Positions 16,537 through 24,133 of a DNA stretch of 64,000 nt are shown one piece after another. Every line of letters begins with the position of its first letter. The first letter of the stretch is position 1. This DNA comes from CAVQBL01 sp963710715 (GTDB lineage: Bacteria > Pseudomonadota > Gammaproteobacteria > DSM-16500): the NCBI GenBank assembly GCA_963710715.1, contig CAVQBL010000018.1:62001-126000 (forward strand), in the 5' to 3' direction. A program made the position numbers and the translations under genes. The notes beneath the pieces were generated by a model. The model did not search any database and was not told the origin of the DNA. It worked only from the letters and a program-made list of their open reading frames with translations.

Positions 16537-16841
16537 TTAATTTCCTCGACGGTCACTGAGCCAACAAGATCACCACCCACTTGCAATAGTTGTCCGAGAT
16601 AATCATTTTTATCTAATTTATATTTTTTTAATAAGCTATCGAGCATCATGCCTTCTGGTAAAAGTCCTTCAAAAAATGGTGGAAACACATTAAATTCATA
16701 GGTGGAATTTTTTATTGGCATGGTTAAAGAAACAGGAGCACCCTTATAATCCGGGTGATAGCTAAAATGATATTTTCCACCCTCTGTTTCTTCTAACAAT
16801 CCAGCACTCACATTATTGACTCGCACTAATGCTTTTCTCAT
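16533..16841 (-). CDS. hipS: HipS-type antitoxin (HipA N-subdomain protein)
   Basis: This 102-residue protein corresponds to the N-subdomain-1 of HipA, with the typical FPPFFEGLLPEG motif (about residues 53-64) and the terminal GGDLVGSVTVE strand. In characterised HipBST systems this small protein is the antitoxin that blocks the kinase. It overlaps hipB upstream and hipT downstream by four bases each, a tightly coupled operon. It contains no tryptophan at all, whereas E. coli HipS is reported to use a tryptophan to plug the kinase, so inhibition may work differently here. Confidence 0.88.
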   Translation of the reverse strand: MRKALVRVNNVSAGLLEETEGGKYHFSYHPDYKGAPVSLTMPIKNSTYEFNVFPPFFEGLLPEGMMLDSLLKKYKLDKNDYLGQLLQVGGDLVGSVTVEEIK

Positions 16842-17065
16842 ACGTCATTTTCCGTCGATTCACTGAATGGTGTCTCAAGTTTTAATTGAATATTTAAGAC
16901 GCTTAATACTTTTAACAAGCTATCGAGTTGTACGGTAGGTTTACCTTTTTCAATATCAAACACAACAGTTTTGCCAACTCCGGCAAGTTGGGCTAATTCT
17001 AATTGCGATAGTCCGCTTTGTTTGCGGAAATAGCGCACTGTCTGTGCAATCTGATTGGGATCCAT
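16838..17065 (-). CDS. hipB: HipB-type XRE transcriptional repressor
   Basis: This 75-residue Cro/C1-type helix-turn-helix protein has SQLELAQLAGVGKTVVFDIE as the recognition unit (residues about 19-38). It is the first gene of the hipB-hipS-hipT operon. A perfect 11-bp-arm palindrome 22 bp upstream of its start is the obvious autoregulatory operator. The short acidic tail (SESTENDV) overlaps the start of hipS. Confidence 0.9.
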   Translation of the reverse strand: MDPNQIAQTVRYFRKQSGLSQLELAQLAGVGKTVVFDIEKGKPTVQLDSLLKVLSVLNIQLKLETPFSESTENDV

Positions 17066-17086
17066 ATTGATTCCTGTGTAGAGTAT

Positions 17087-17114
17087 ATTTTACTGTTATA
17101 GCAGTAAAATATTA
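17087..17114. promoter_or_regulatory. hipBST operator: 11-bp perfect inverted repeat
   Basis: ATATTTTACTG and CAGTAAAATAT form a perfect inverted repeat around TTATAG. On the hip strand, a TATACT -10-like hexamer with a TTTTAC -35-like hexamer 16 bp upstream overlaps the palindrome. A bound repressor would therefore block the promoter. The likely ligand is HipB; this is inferred from position. Confidence 0.75.
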
Positions 17115-17230
17115 TAAAATAAAGAGGAAATGTATGTTATTTTATTCAAAAACATTAAAAATTACCGTTTTAGCAGTAATATTAATTAATTTTAGTCATA
17201 TTTTTTATTTTTATTTAAAAATATTAGTTT

Positions 17231-17250
17231 TTTACTGCTATAACAGTAAA
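17231..17250. promoter_or_regulatory. Second copy of the hip operator core
   Basis: TTTACTG-CTATAA-CAGTAAA repeats the core of the operator at 17087-17114 in inverted orientation (the spacer is its reverse complement). It lies 126 bp upstream of the two-gene unit at 17377. The arms are shorter (7 bp), but the 20-base core is identical. It may place that unit under HipB control or serve looping repression of hipBST. Confidence 0.65.
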
Positions 17251-17376
17251 TTAATGGCTGTTGCTTTTCAACGGGAGTCTGGTTTGGAAGGGGATTATGA
17301 GGGTATCACGTTAAGGTTATCTTAATCTTATTTCGTTAAACTAATAGTTAGGGAAATCCCAGCAGGAGCGAACGCA

Positions 17377-17673
17377 ATGCAAGCCAATCAAGACTACAAA
17401 AGTGCTAATGGTTTAGATGAGCTAAGAGCAGTTCTTGAGACTGCTTCAGAGCCCTTGTATTACATTCGTTATCAACATGGGAATCAAGTGGCATATATCA
17501 AAGTTGATATGAGCAAAGCACCTTTTATTTTTTGGTACTATGGTACTTATCCGGATGTGGGCCCTGATGATCCTAACAATTCTGGAGGCCCGGTTCAAAA
17601 GACGATAAGAGGCTTTTTGAAGGAAAAATATAATGATTTGAACTTGCGCGAGATAGGAGATATCCATGAGTGA
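17377..17673 (+). CDS. Unknown small protein, first gene of a two-gene unit beside hipBST
   Basis: This 98-residue protein has a helical start, a beta-rich core with LYYIRYQHGNQVAYIKVDM and a WYYGTYPDVGPDDPN loop, then a basic C-terminal helix. The pattern is of a small soluble globular domain; no family is recognised. A good ribosome binding site (AGGAG, ten bases before ATG) supports the start. It overlaps the next gene by eight bases. A copy of the hip operator core lies upstream. Toxin, immunity or regulatory roles are all possible; the sequence does not decide. Confidence 0.65.
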   Translation: MQANQDYKSANGLDELRAVLETASEPLYYIRYQHGNQVAYIKVDMSKAPFIFWYYGTYPDVGPDDPNNSGGPVQKTIRGFLKEKYNDLNLREIGDIHE

Positions 17674-17980
17674 TGCTTTTTTTGTTGATGTGAGCAAAGA
17701 AAAGCTGCATAAAGAAAATAGAAATGGTTTTCTATTGCCGGATGATGAGAGACCTAGTTCTTCAATAGTTACTATAGCAAGAGCTACTCAAGATAGCGCT
17801 CAAGAAGCATTTGCAGGAATATCTAGAGAAGATGTGGAGGCAACAGCAAACAGAGCCGAAGTAACTAAAGAAAAGCAAAAACAATGGGGACCAGGCTTAT
17901 TTGATAGGGTTTCTTCATCAGTACAAGTTAAGCAGCTTCCCTCCGCGGCGGACTCAACTCCACGACCTGGGCCAAAGTAG
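17666..17980 (+). CDS. Unknown small hydrophilic protein, second gene of the unit
   Basis: This 104-residue, charged protein lacks signal or membrane segments. The N-terminus (SDAFFVDVSKEKLHKEN) looks folded, while the rest is Ala/Glu/Lys-rich and ends in a Pro-rich tail. The eight-base overlap with the upstream gene indicates coupled translation and a shared function. It converges on rph with only 12 bp between stops. Function unknown. Confidence 0.6.
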   Translation: MSDAFFVDVSKEKLHKENRNGFLLPDDERPSSSIVTIARATQDSAQEAFAGISREDVEATANRAEVTKEKQKQWGPGLFDRVSSSVQVKQLPSAADSTPRPGPK

Positions 17981-17992
17981 CAGCTGACGATT

Positions 17993-18709
17993 TCACATCT
18001 TTAGCACAGCTTTTTGTTTTGCGACTAATTCCTGAATACCTTCTTTTGCTAATATTAATAATTTATCTAATTCACTTTGTTGGAAAGTTCCTTTTTCAGC
18101 CGTACCTTGAATTTCAATAAAGCCATTGTGTTCTGTCATCACGACGTTCATGTCTGTTTCAGCGCTGGAATCTTCGGCGTAATCTAAATCGAGAATGGCT
18201 GTGCCTTGATAAAGTCCAACAGAAACAGATGCAACCAATTGCTTAAAGGGATTGGTTTTTACTTTTTTTTGCTTTTTTAAGTGTTCAATTGCATCAATAA
18301 GAGCAACACAACCGCCGGTAATGGATGCAGTGCGTGTGCCGCCATCCGCTTGAATGACGTCGCAATCTATCGTAATGGTATTTTCTCCTAATGCAGTCAA
18401 GTCAACGGCTGTGCGCAGCGAGCGCGCAATTAAACGTTGAATTTCTTGAGTTCTGCCGACTTGTTTACCTTTTGCAGCTTCGCGTTGCATGCGCTCATGC
18501 GTTGATCGTGGCAGCATTCCGTATTCCGCGGTTACCCAACCTTTGCCAGAGTCTTTTAAGAAAGGTGGCACACCTGTAGTAGTGCTCGCAGTGCAAATGA
18601 CTTTGGTGTCACCAAACTCAACTAATACAGACCCTTCGGCGTGTTTGGTGTAATTTCTTGTCAATCGTATTTCACGTAACTGATTATAGGCTCGATGGCT
18701 AGGACGCAT
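17993..18709 (-). CDS. rph: Ribonuclease PH
   Basis: This 238-residue phosphorolytic exoribonuclease trims tRNA 3' ends. The N-terminus RPSHRAYNQLREIRLTRNYTK, the GKGWVTAEYGMLPR motif and the phosphate-site sequence ITIDCDVIQADGGTRTASITG are all present, and the length is standard. It is transcribed divergently from yicC, the usual conserved neighbourhood in gammaproteobacteria. The 78-bp gap must hold both promoters. Confidence 0.97.
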   Translation of the reverse strand: MRPSHRAYNQLREIRLTRNYTKHAEGSVLVEFGDTKVICTASTTTGVPPFLKDSGKGWVTAEYGMLPRSTHERMQREAAKGKQVGRTQEIQRLIARSLRTAVDLTALGENTITIDCDVIQADGGTRTASITGGCVALIDAIEHLKKQKKVKTNPFKQLVASVSVGLYQGTAILDLDYAEDSSAETDMNVVMTEHNGFIEIQGTAEKGTFQQSELDKLLILAKEGIQELVAKQKAVLKM

Positions 18710-18787
18710 GATATTTCACCACTTGAATTATTAGGATAGGGGGGATATGGTAATATATTCACAAAATAAATTCATTGGAAAACAATT

Positions 18788-19654
18788 ATGATTCAAAGTA
18801 TGACAGCGTTTGCGCGTTCTCAAATCCAAGAAAATTGGGGTAGCATAGTTTGTGAGTTACGTTCTATTAATCATCGTTACTTGGAATTATTCATACGTTT
18901 GCCTGAAGTGCTGCATGAATTAGAGCCGCTGATGCGTGAACGTATTCGCCACTACATTAAGCGTGGAAAAGTGGAATGTTTTTTTCGTTATCAACCCAGC
19001 GATGTTGCAGGAACGGAGATCGTGATCAATCGCCCCTTGGTTGAAAAATTACGTAAGGCGAATGAGGCGATTACCAAACTTTTAAATAATAATGTGCCCA
19101 TTAATCCCATGGATATTCTGCGCTGGCCAGGTGCGTTACAGATAACAGAAATGGACATAGAACTGGTTCGCAATGCTGTTTTGTCTTTGCTTGAGGAATC
19201 ACTCGAAAAATTAGTCGAAGCTCGTAAACGTGAAGGTGAAGAATTGCAGCATTTATTTTTACAACGTTTAGATAATATGGAAGGAGAATTGGCAAAAGTA
19301 AGATTAACCTTACCAGCTATTTATGCTGAACAACGTGAAAGATTAATAACACGATTTCGCGATGCCAAAATCGAATTTGATGCAGGACGATTAGAACAAG
19401 AAATGGTATTGTTTGCACAAAAGATTGATGTCACTGAAGAGTTAGAGCGTTTGGATACGCATATTTTAGAAGTGCGTCGTATCTTGCAACAAGGTGGCAT
19501 GGTGGGACGTCGTTTGGATTTTCTCATGCAGGAATTACATCGCGAGGCTAATACTCTAGGTGCCAAGTCTGTACATACGGGGACTACGCATGTATCAGTG
19601 GAGTTAAAAGTTTTAATTGAGCAAATTCGGGAGCAGGTGCAGAATGTGGAGTAA
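18788..19654 (+). CDS. yicC: YicC family endoribonuclease
   Basis: This 288-residue protein starts MIQSMTAFARSQ and has the conserved RSINHRYLELFIRLPE segment, an acidic middle and the terminal MQELHREANTLGAKS motif of the YicC/YloC family, described as an endoribonuclease (RNase YicC) in E. coli. It is complete. A diverged copy of its last 69 bases reappears at 21464, showing that the region to its right was rearranged by insertion. Confidence 0.93.
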   Translation: MIQSMTAFARSQIQENWGSIVCELRSINHRYLELFIRLPEVLHELEPLMRERIRHYIKRGKVECFFRYQPSDVAGTEIVINRPLVEKLRKANEAITKLLNNNVPINPMDILRWPGALQITEMDIELVRNAVLSLLEESLEKLVEARKREGEELQHLFLQRLDNMEGELAKVRLTLPAIYAEQRERLITRFRDAKIEFDAGRLEQEMVLFAQKIDVTEELERLDTHILEVRRILQQGGMVGRRLDFLMQELHREANTLGAKSVHTGTTHVSVELKVLIEQIREQVQNVE

Positions 19655-19748
19655 ATTCATTCTGCCTGTAGCCTACGTGCCTTCTCAAACGCTGCCTGCG
19701 CTTTTACATCATCATGCTTAGCCGTATATAATTTTCCAAGGATAGTCT
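19650..19748 (-). pseudogene. Relic of the ccmI 3' end next to yicC
   Basis: About 99 bases match 22805-22903 (the intergenic edge and last 30 codons of ccmI) at roughly 95 percent by eye, for example GCCTACGTGCCTTCTCAAACG. Together with the yicC relic at 21464 this shows that yicC and ccmI were once direct neighbours and that the junction was duplicated when the PP2C segment entered. Confidence 0.85.
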
Positions 19749-19769
19749 AGCAGGATATTTTGAAAGTAA

Positions 19770-19798
19770 TTGACTCACCCGCCTGTATATTTTATCAT
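19770..19798 (+). promoter_or_regulatory. Promoter (TTGACT - 17 bp - TATCAT) for the PP2C-like gene
   Basis: TTGACT (5/6) and TATCAT (5/6) have optimal 17-bp spacing, 48 bp upstream of the PP2C start and just inside the left edge of the inserted segment. The segment thus brings its own promoter. Confidence 0.55.
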
Positions 19799-19846
19799 CA
19801 CCCGATTAAAAATCATTAGTAGGCACAAAACTAAACGAGGTGTGTG

Positions 19847-21376
19847 ATGTTACGTAACGGTAATGAAATAGAAATACGTTTTGGAAAGAATATTGCAACT
19901 TGCCAAAATGAAAGACGCGCTAATGAAGATAGATTATTCTCTTCGGTGCTAGAGTTACCAGAGTTACTTTCGGATCAGCAGTGGACACGTTCATTGACTG
20001 AAGTAGTAGCAAAATTGCAAACAGAAATTGATCAATTGAAGCTGACAGGCGGCTCAACATTGTGCGCAGTTATTGCAGATGCGAGTACTTTTCGTATTGT
20101 TAATGTGGGTGACAGTCGTGCGCATCTTGTTATTTTAGATAAGGCCTCGGGTGAGTCAGTACCAATTACTATAAGAAATGGCCAAATAGAATATGATGCA
20201 AACAGTAAAAGCCACGGACTTTTACTGCATAAACTCCATAAGCCTGAGATATCAACTGAAGACTTGAAAAACCAATTAAAGTGTAATTCTAATAATATTC
20301 CAGAAATTTTAGACGCTATCGCTCAATCCGGGCTTGAAAAGCACTACCCTGAAACTTGTGCTGTCATTAAGGGAGGAGGGCGGGTGGATTGTCGCAAAAA
20401 CAAAAGTCTTTATCTTAACAATGGTATTGCGATATCGCGCGCATTAGGGGATAAAAAAGTATTTGATAAATTTTCCGAGCAAAAAAACTCAATCTTTCAC
20501 ATGCCCGATGTCATTACTTTAAGATTGAACTGGAACACTTTTCCTAACGATGCTAAATCTTATAAAGTCTTTACCATTGTTGGAACGGATGGTTTAACGG
20601 ATGGCCTTACTGCAAATCGGATAGCCGCGGAGATTGTAGAACCTAGCTGTGACAAGCATATTGCGGTAAATTTAATAAGAGCAGCAGTAGAAAGGGGTTC
20701 AGAAGATAATATTACTGTAGTTGTGCTAGAGAGTGGCGCCCAAATGAAGGTGGGTATCGTTGCAGATGGTCATATTGATGAATCAGTGGCTGAGCATATT
20801 AAAAAGAATTTTTTAAAACATGCCAAGCATTTTCTTAAAGTGGCATGTCAAGAGATTGCTCCAAATAGAATATGTTTCATTACTCGGCTTAGTGAGTTAG
20901 TGAAAGAAGATTTAGCGTATGTAGGTGGTCATATTGCTGATGCACTTAATAGCATGTTAACTATCATGGGTGAGTCAAAAACAGAGAAAGAAAAAATCAC
21001 TGGTCTTTTGAATACGTTTGCTGGATGGAAAAGTAATAGCGATAGCCAAATTTTCTTACCTACTCTTATCAAGCGCTACAGTCCTATTTTCGCTGTTTTA
21101 AGCAAAGGACAATTTGCGGGTAGTAAGTTTGATGATGCAATTTCTCAAATGCAGCAACTCGCCAAGGAAAGTTCAACATTTTATGCAAGCTTAAAACAAC
21201 AATGCGAAGGATTGTTCAAAGAAAAAAGAGAGAAATTTGCAGATCTGAAAGCCCAACATAGTGAAAATAAAAAAGATGATAAACGAAATCTAAATTATTT
21301 CAAATTTCTTCCATCACCTTCGGTAGGAGTGAGAGCTGTTTCTTCAACAGAAAAATCGAGACGTAATACGATTTAG
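19847..21376 (+). CDS. PP2C-like phosphatase with displaced DGH motif, effector-like
   Basis: This 509-residue protein carries most PP2C (PPM) motifs: RANEDRLF (Asp 28), GGSTLC, VGDSR (Asp 89), ISRALGD, VGTDGLTD (Asp 248) and SEDNITVVVLE (Asp 287). The normal second motif (DGHGG after the first strand) is absent from its place. A clear equivalent, VGIVADGHIDESVAEHI, occurs at residues about 302-319, after the final strand. This looks like a circularly permuted order of the fold. The last 190 residues are helical with a basic tail. There is no signal peptide. ATG 19847 fits ACGAGG seven bases upstream; GTG at 19844 is possible. Probably a secreted phosphatase (inference). Confidence 0.8.
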   Translation: MLRNGNEIEIRFGKNIATCQNERRANEDRLFSSVLELPELLSDQQWTRSLTEVVAKLQTEIDQLKLTGGSTLCAVIADASTFRIVNVGDSRAHLVILDKASGESVPITIRNGQIEYDANSKSHGLLLHKLHKPEISTEDLKNQLKCNSNNIPEILDAIAQSGLEKHYPETCAVIKGGGRVDCRKNKSLYLNNGIAISRALGDKKVFDKFSEQKNSIFHMPDVITLRLNWNTFPNDAKSYKVFTIVGTDGLTDGLTANRIAAEIVEPSCDKHIAVNLIRAAVERGSEDNITVVVLESGAQMKVGIVADGHIDESVAEHIKKNFLKHAKHFLKVACQEIAPNRICFITRLSELVKEDLAYVGGHIADALNSMLTIMGESKTEKEKITGLLNTFAGWKSNSDSQIFLPTLIKRYSPIFAVLSKGQFAGSKFDDAISQMQQLAKESSTFYASLKQQCEGLFKEKREKFADLKAQHSENKKDDKRNLNYFKFLPSPSVGVRAVSSTEKSRRNTI

Positions 21377-21439
21377 GTGACTTTTTCCACTGTACTTATG
21401 TGAAATTAACGTAAGCGTCTATCCAGCTGTTCTGCTCAA

Positions 21440-21454
21440 CCCCCCCCCCCCCCC
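21440..21454. repeat. Homopolymeric C tract, 15 bases
   Basis: Fifteen consecutive C residues lie 63 bp after the PP2C stop and about 10 bp before the yicC relic. Such a tract is striking in AT-rich DNA. It is outside any coding frame I accept. It could vary in length in the population or be an assembly weak point at the insertion boundary. Confidence 0.9.
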
Positions 21455-21463
21455 GCTTGATGC

Positions 21464-21532
21464 ACCCGCATGCATCAGTGGAGTTAAAAGTATTAATTGA
21501 GCAAATTCGGGAGCAGGTGCAGAGTGTTGAGT
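21464..21532 (+). pseudogene. Relic of the yicC 3' end
   Basis: About 69 bases match the end of yicC (19584-19652) with about four differences in the best 62, including GCAAATTCGGGAGCAGGTGC. It stops at GAGT, exactly before the yicC stop codon. The missing continuation (AGTAAGTTCATTCTGCC) is found 1.27 kb further on at the start of the intact ccmI copy, so the ATPase segment was inserted here later. Confidence 0.85.
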
Positions 21533-21637
21533 TAGCAAGTGACGGAGAAATTTCTTCACGCCAAGTTATAGCAAATAATTCGAAATTGGCGTACAATTTC
21601 GAATTATGCAGGCTAAATTGTCGGCGAGCTGTCTATT

Positions 21638-22795
21638 ATGATACCTAGATTATTAAAATTACCAGAGGATGAAAGCTTCTTCTTATTTGGCCCTCGGGGG
21701 GTAGGCAAAACTACTTTGTTAAAACATTTACCTTGGTTTTCACGAGCTTTGTATATCAACTTGCTAAAGCCTAGCGAAGAACAGCGCTACGCTAGAGATC
21801 CAGATGAACTGATTGCGATTGCGAGTGCTCTACCTAATGAAGTGAAGCATATCATTATTGATGAAGTACAAAAGCTGCCAAAATTATTAAACGTCGTGCA
21901 TGAGCTTATTGAAACCACATCTAAAAAATTTGTTCTTACTGGATCAAGCGCACGTCAGTTAAAACACGGTGGAGCAAATTTATTAGCAGGCAGAGCTTTT
22001 GTTTATTCATTACATCCATTTTCCTATTTGGAAATTCCTTCTCCTTTAAATTTAACAGATTATCTTACTTGGGGAATGCTACCGAAAATATTTGAGCATA
22101 CAACATCTGAGAAAAAGCAACTCTATTTAGAAGCCTATGCAGACACTTATTTAAAAGAAGAGATTTGGGCAGAGCAATTTATTCGAGAGCTAGACCCTTT
22201 TCGACGATTTTTAGAAGTAGCAGCACAGTCTAATGGTAAGATTGTAAATTTTTCTAATATCGCTCGTGATGTTGGTACTAGCGATAAAAATATTCAGAAA
22301 TATTTTTCTATTTTAGAAGATACGTTATTAGGATTTTTTTTAGAGTCATTTCAACATTCATTTCGAAAACGCCTAAGTAAAACACCAAAATTTTATTTTT
22401 TTGATACAGGTGTAGTTCGCGCTTTATCAGCCCAGTTGACTTTGCCGTTGATGCAAAGTACTAGCCAATTTGGTGATGTTTTTGAACATTTTATCATTTT
22501 GCAATGCAAACAATTAGCCAGTTATTTTCATCGGGAGTATCATTTTTCCTATTTAAAAACAAAAGATGATGCCGAAATTGATTTGGTTGTAGAGCGGCCT
22601 GGATTACCTTTATTGTTTATTGAAATCAAGAGTAGTGAGCAAGTACAGTCCAATCACTTGACAACATTTAAAAAAATCGTTACCGATTTTGGTACTTGCG
22701 AAGCTATTTGTCTCAGCCGTGATCCTTATCTAAAACAAATTGATGGTATAAAAATATTTCCTTGGAGGCAGGGAATTCAACATTACTTTACTTAA
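21638..22795 (+). CDS. AAA_14/DUF4143 family ATPase
   Basis: This 385-residue protein has a Walker A GPRGVGKTT (about residues 18-26), a Walker B HIIIDEVQKLP (about 70-80), the sensor-like VLTGSSARQLK, and a C-terminal DUF4143 half with a PD-(D/E)xK-like pattern (DAEIDLVVE then LFIEIKSSEQ). Such proteins are widespread, often horizontally moved, and their role is unclear. It sits alone between the yicC relic and ccmI, inside the split copy of the duplicated junction, and so is a later arrival than the PP2C segment. Confidence 0.85.
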   Translation: MIPRLLKLPEDESFFLFGPRGVGKTTLLKHLPWFSRALYINLLKPSEEQRYARDPDELIAIASALPNEVKHIIIDEVQKLPKLLNVVHELIETTSKKFVLTGSSARQLKHGGANLLAGRAFVYSLHPFSYLEIPSPLNLTDYLTWGMLPKIFEHTTSEKKQLYLEAYADTYLKEEIWAEQFIRELDPFRRFLEVAAQSNGKIVNFSNIARDVGTSDKNIQKYFSILEDTLLGFFLESFQHSFRKRLSKTPKFYFFDTGVVRALSAQLTLPLMQSTSQFGDVFEHFIILQCKQLASYFHREYHFSYLKTKDDAEIDLVVERPGLPLLFIEIKSSEQVQSNHLTTFKKIVTDFGTCEAICLSRDPYLKQIDGIKIFPWRQGIQHYFT

Positions 22796-22812
22796 ACATA
22801 AAAGTAGTAAGT

Positions 22813-23220
22813 TCATTCTGCCTGCAGCCTACGTGCCTTCTCAAACGCTGCTTTCGCTTTTACATCATCATGCTTAGCCGTATATAATTTTCCAAGAATA
22901 GCCCATCCTTGTGCATCATGTGGATTTGCAGCCAGTTTTTTCTCAATACGCTCAATGATTCCATCTATTCCGCCTAACTGATTAAATTGCACTTGCAATT
23001 GATAGTGTTGTTTCCCGTAGGTAAACCACTGCTGCAGTGCGGAGTGATTTCCTGAGAAGTGATACAAAGCAAATGCGCACACGCTGATGGATAAAGAAAA
23101 AATTAAAAAATTTCGAGCTAAAATAAATTTATTTCCATTGCGTGCTATTACCAAAGGTAAAGCCAGCATGGCTAAGGCGCTGAGTAGCATTAATATTTGT
23201 AAGCTATAAAGAATGTACAT
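22813..23220 (-). CDS. ccmI: Cytochrome c maturation protein CcmI (short form)
   Basis: This 135-residue protein has two hydrophobic segments (about 5-25 and 35-55) and one or two TPR-like helices at the C-terminus (NPHDAQGWAILGKLYTAKHD). Full CcmI/CycH proteins are about 400 residues and bind apocytochrome with their TPR domain; this is a minimal version. It overlaps ccmH by 17 bases and closes the ccm operon. A relic of its 3' end lies next to yicC. Confidence 0.75.
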   Translation of the reverse strand: MYILYSLQILMLLSALAMLALPLVIARNGNKFILARNFLIFSLSISVCAFALYHFSGNHSALQQWFTYGKQHYQLQVQFNQLGGIDGIIERIEKKLAANPHDAQGWAILGKLYTAKHDDVKAKAAFEKARRLQAE

Positions 23221-23599
23221 GTTTATTTTTTCTCAAATAAAAAATCAAATATCCTACGCCAGCGATTAATAATAAAAACGGTCCCAGCCATAATCCAACG
23301 GTGAGCCACGTAAATCGTGGGCGGTATAATATAAAATCACCATAGCGCGACACTAAATAATTGATAATTTCTTTGTTGGATTCTCCGCGTAGAATTTTTA
23401 AATAAATTTGCCCGCGAAGATCCACGGCAATTGATGCATTGGAATCGGCTAAACTTTGATTTTGACATACTAGGCAGCGTAGTTCAGACGTTAATGTTTC
23501 AAAACGTTTTTCTTGTTCAGAGGTTGCAAACTGATAATAACCCCCTGCAGTCAGGCAAGGCGTGATGAGTATCAAGAGAATAAATACTATTTTTCTCAT
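23204..23599 (-). CDS. ccmH: Cytochrome c maturation thiol oxidoreductase CcmH
   Basis: About 131 residues: a signal peptide (VFILLILITPCLTAGG), the conserved LRCLVCQNQSLADSNA active site, the DLRGQIY helix and YGDFILYRP, then a C-terminal membrane helix (WLGPFLLLIAGVGYLI). CcmH keeps apocytochrome CxxCH thiols reduced for haem ligation. I chose the ATG at 23599, with AAGGAG just upstream; a longer frame reaches 23650 but its extra residues are unlike the family. It overlaps the ccmG end by four bases. Confidence 0.92.
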   Translation of the reverse strand: MRKIVFILLILITPCLTAGGYYQFATSEQEKRFETLTSELRCLVCQNQSLADSNASIAVDLRGQIYLKILRGESNKEIINYLVSRYGDFILYRPRFTWLTVGLWLGPFLLLIAGVGYLIFYLRKNKHVHSL

Positions 23600-24133
23600 G
23601 TGGGCTCCTTCCATAATTTTTGAATCAATGGTTTCAGCGTTTGCTCCCAAACATCAGCAGTAATGGGGCCAATTTGTTTGTAACGAATCACACCTTTTTT
23701 ATCGATGATAAATGTTTCCGGTGTTCCATAGACTCCCCAGTCAATAGCGGTATCTCCTGTTTGATCAACAGCAATCATTCGATACGGGTTTCCATATTTT
23801 GCTATCCATTTTTTTACAGCCTCTGGGTTATCTTTGTAAACTAAGCCATAAAAAATAACTTGATTATCCTGTGCAAGCTCTAACAGCATATCATATTCTG
23901 TTGCACAGGCATGACACCACGTTGCCCAAACGTTTACTATGGTCACTTTCCCGAGAAAATCTTTATTCGTGCTCATTTTTTTGGGATCGAATAATGTTGG
24001 TAAAACAAATTCTGGCGTTGGCTTATTGATAAGTGGTGAGGGAAGTTGATCTCGGATGTAGTCCTAGTCCACGCCATAATATAATAATAGTGAGAGCAAA
24101 ACAGATGAGTGGTAATGTATAAGATGCTCTCAT
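23596..24133 (-). pseudogene. ccmG: CcmG/DsbE thioredoxin, interrupted by a one-base frameshift
   Basis: CcmG is the membrane-anchored thioredoxin that reduces apocytochrome or CcmH. The ATG at 24133 overlaps the ccmF stop (ATGA) and encodes a typical anchor, LPLICFALTIIILWRGLGL. The frame is then lost near 24065-24055. The next frame continues RDQLPSPLINKPTPEFVLP and NVWATWCHACATEY with the CxxC active site to the stop at 23596. Removing one base around GGACTACATCC restores a protein of about 178 residues with exact family spacing (GLxL...PSPLI). Either a real mutation or a sequence error. Confidence 0.85.

Noticed and set aside
17134..17325. 63-codon plus-strand frame upstream of the two-gene unit
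   Set aside because: It is very AT-rich, crosses the second operator copy and has a weak start; it is more likely a control region than a gene.
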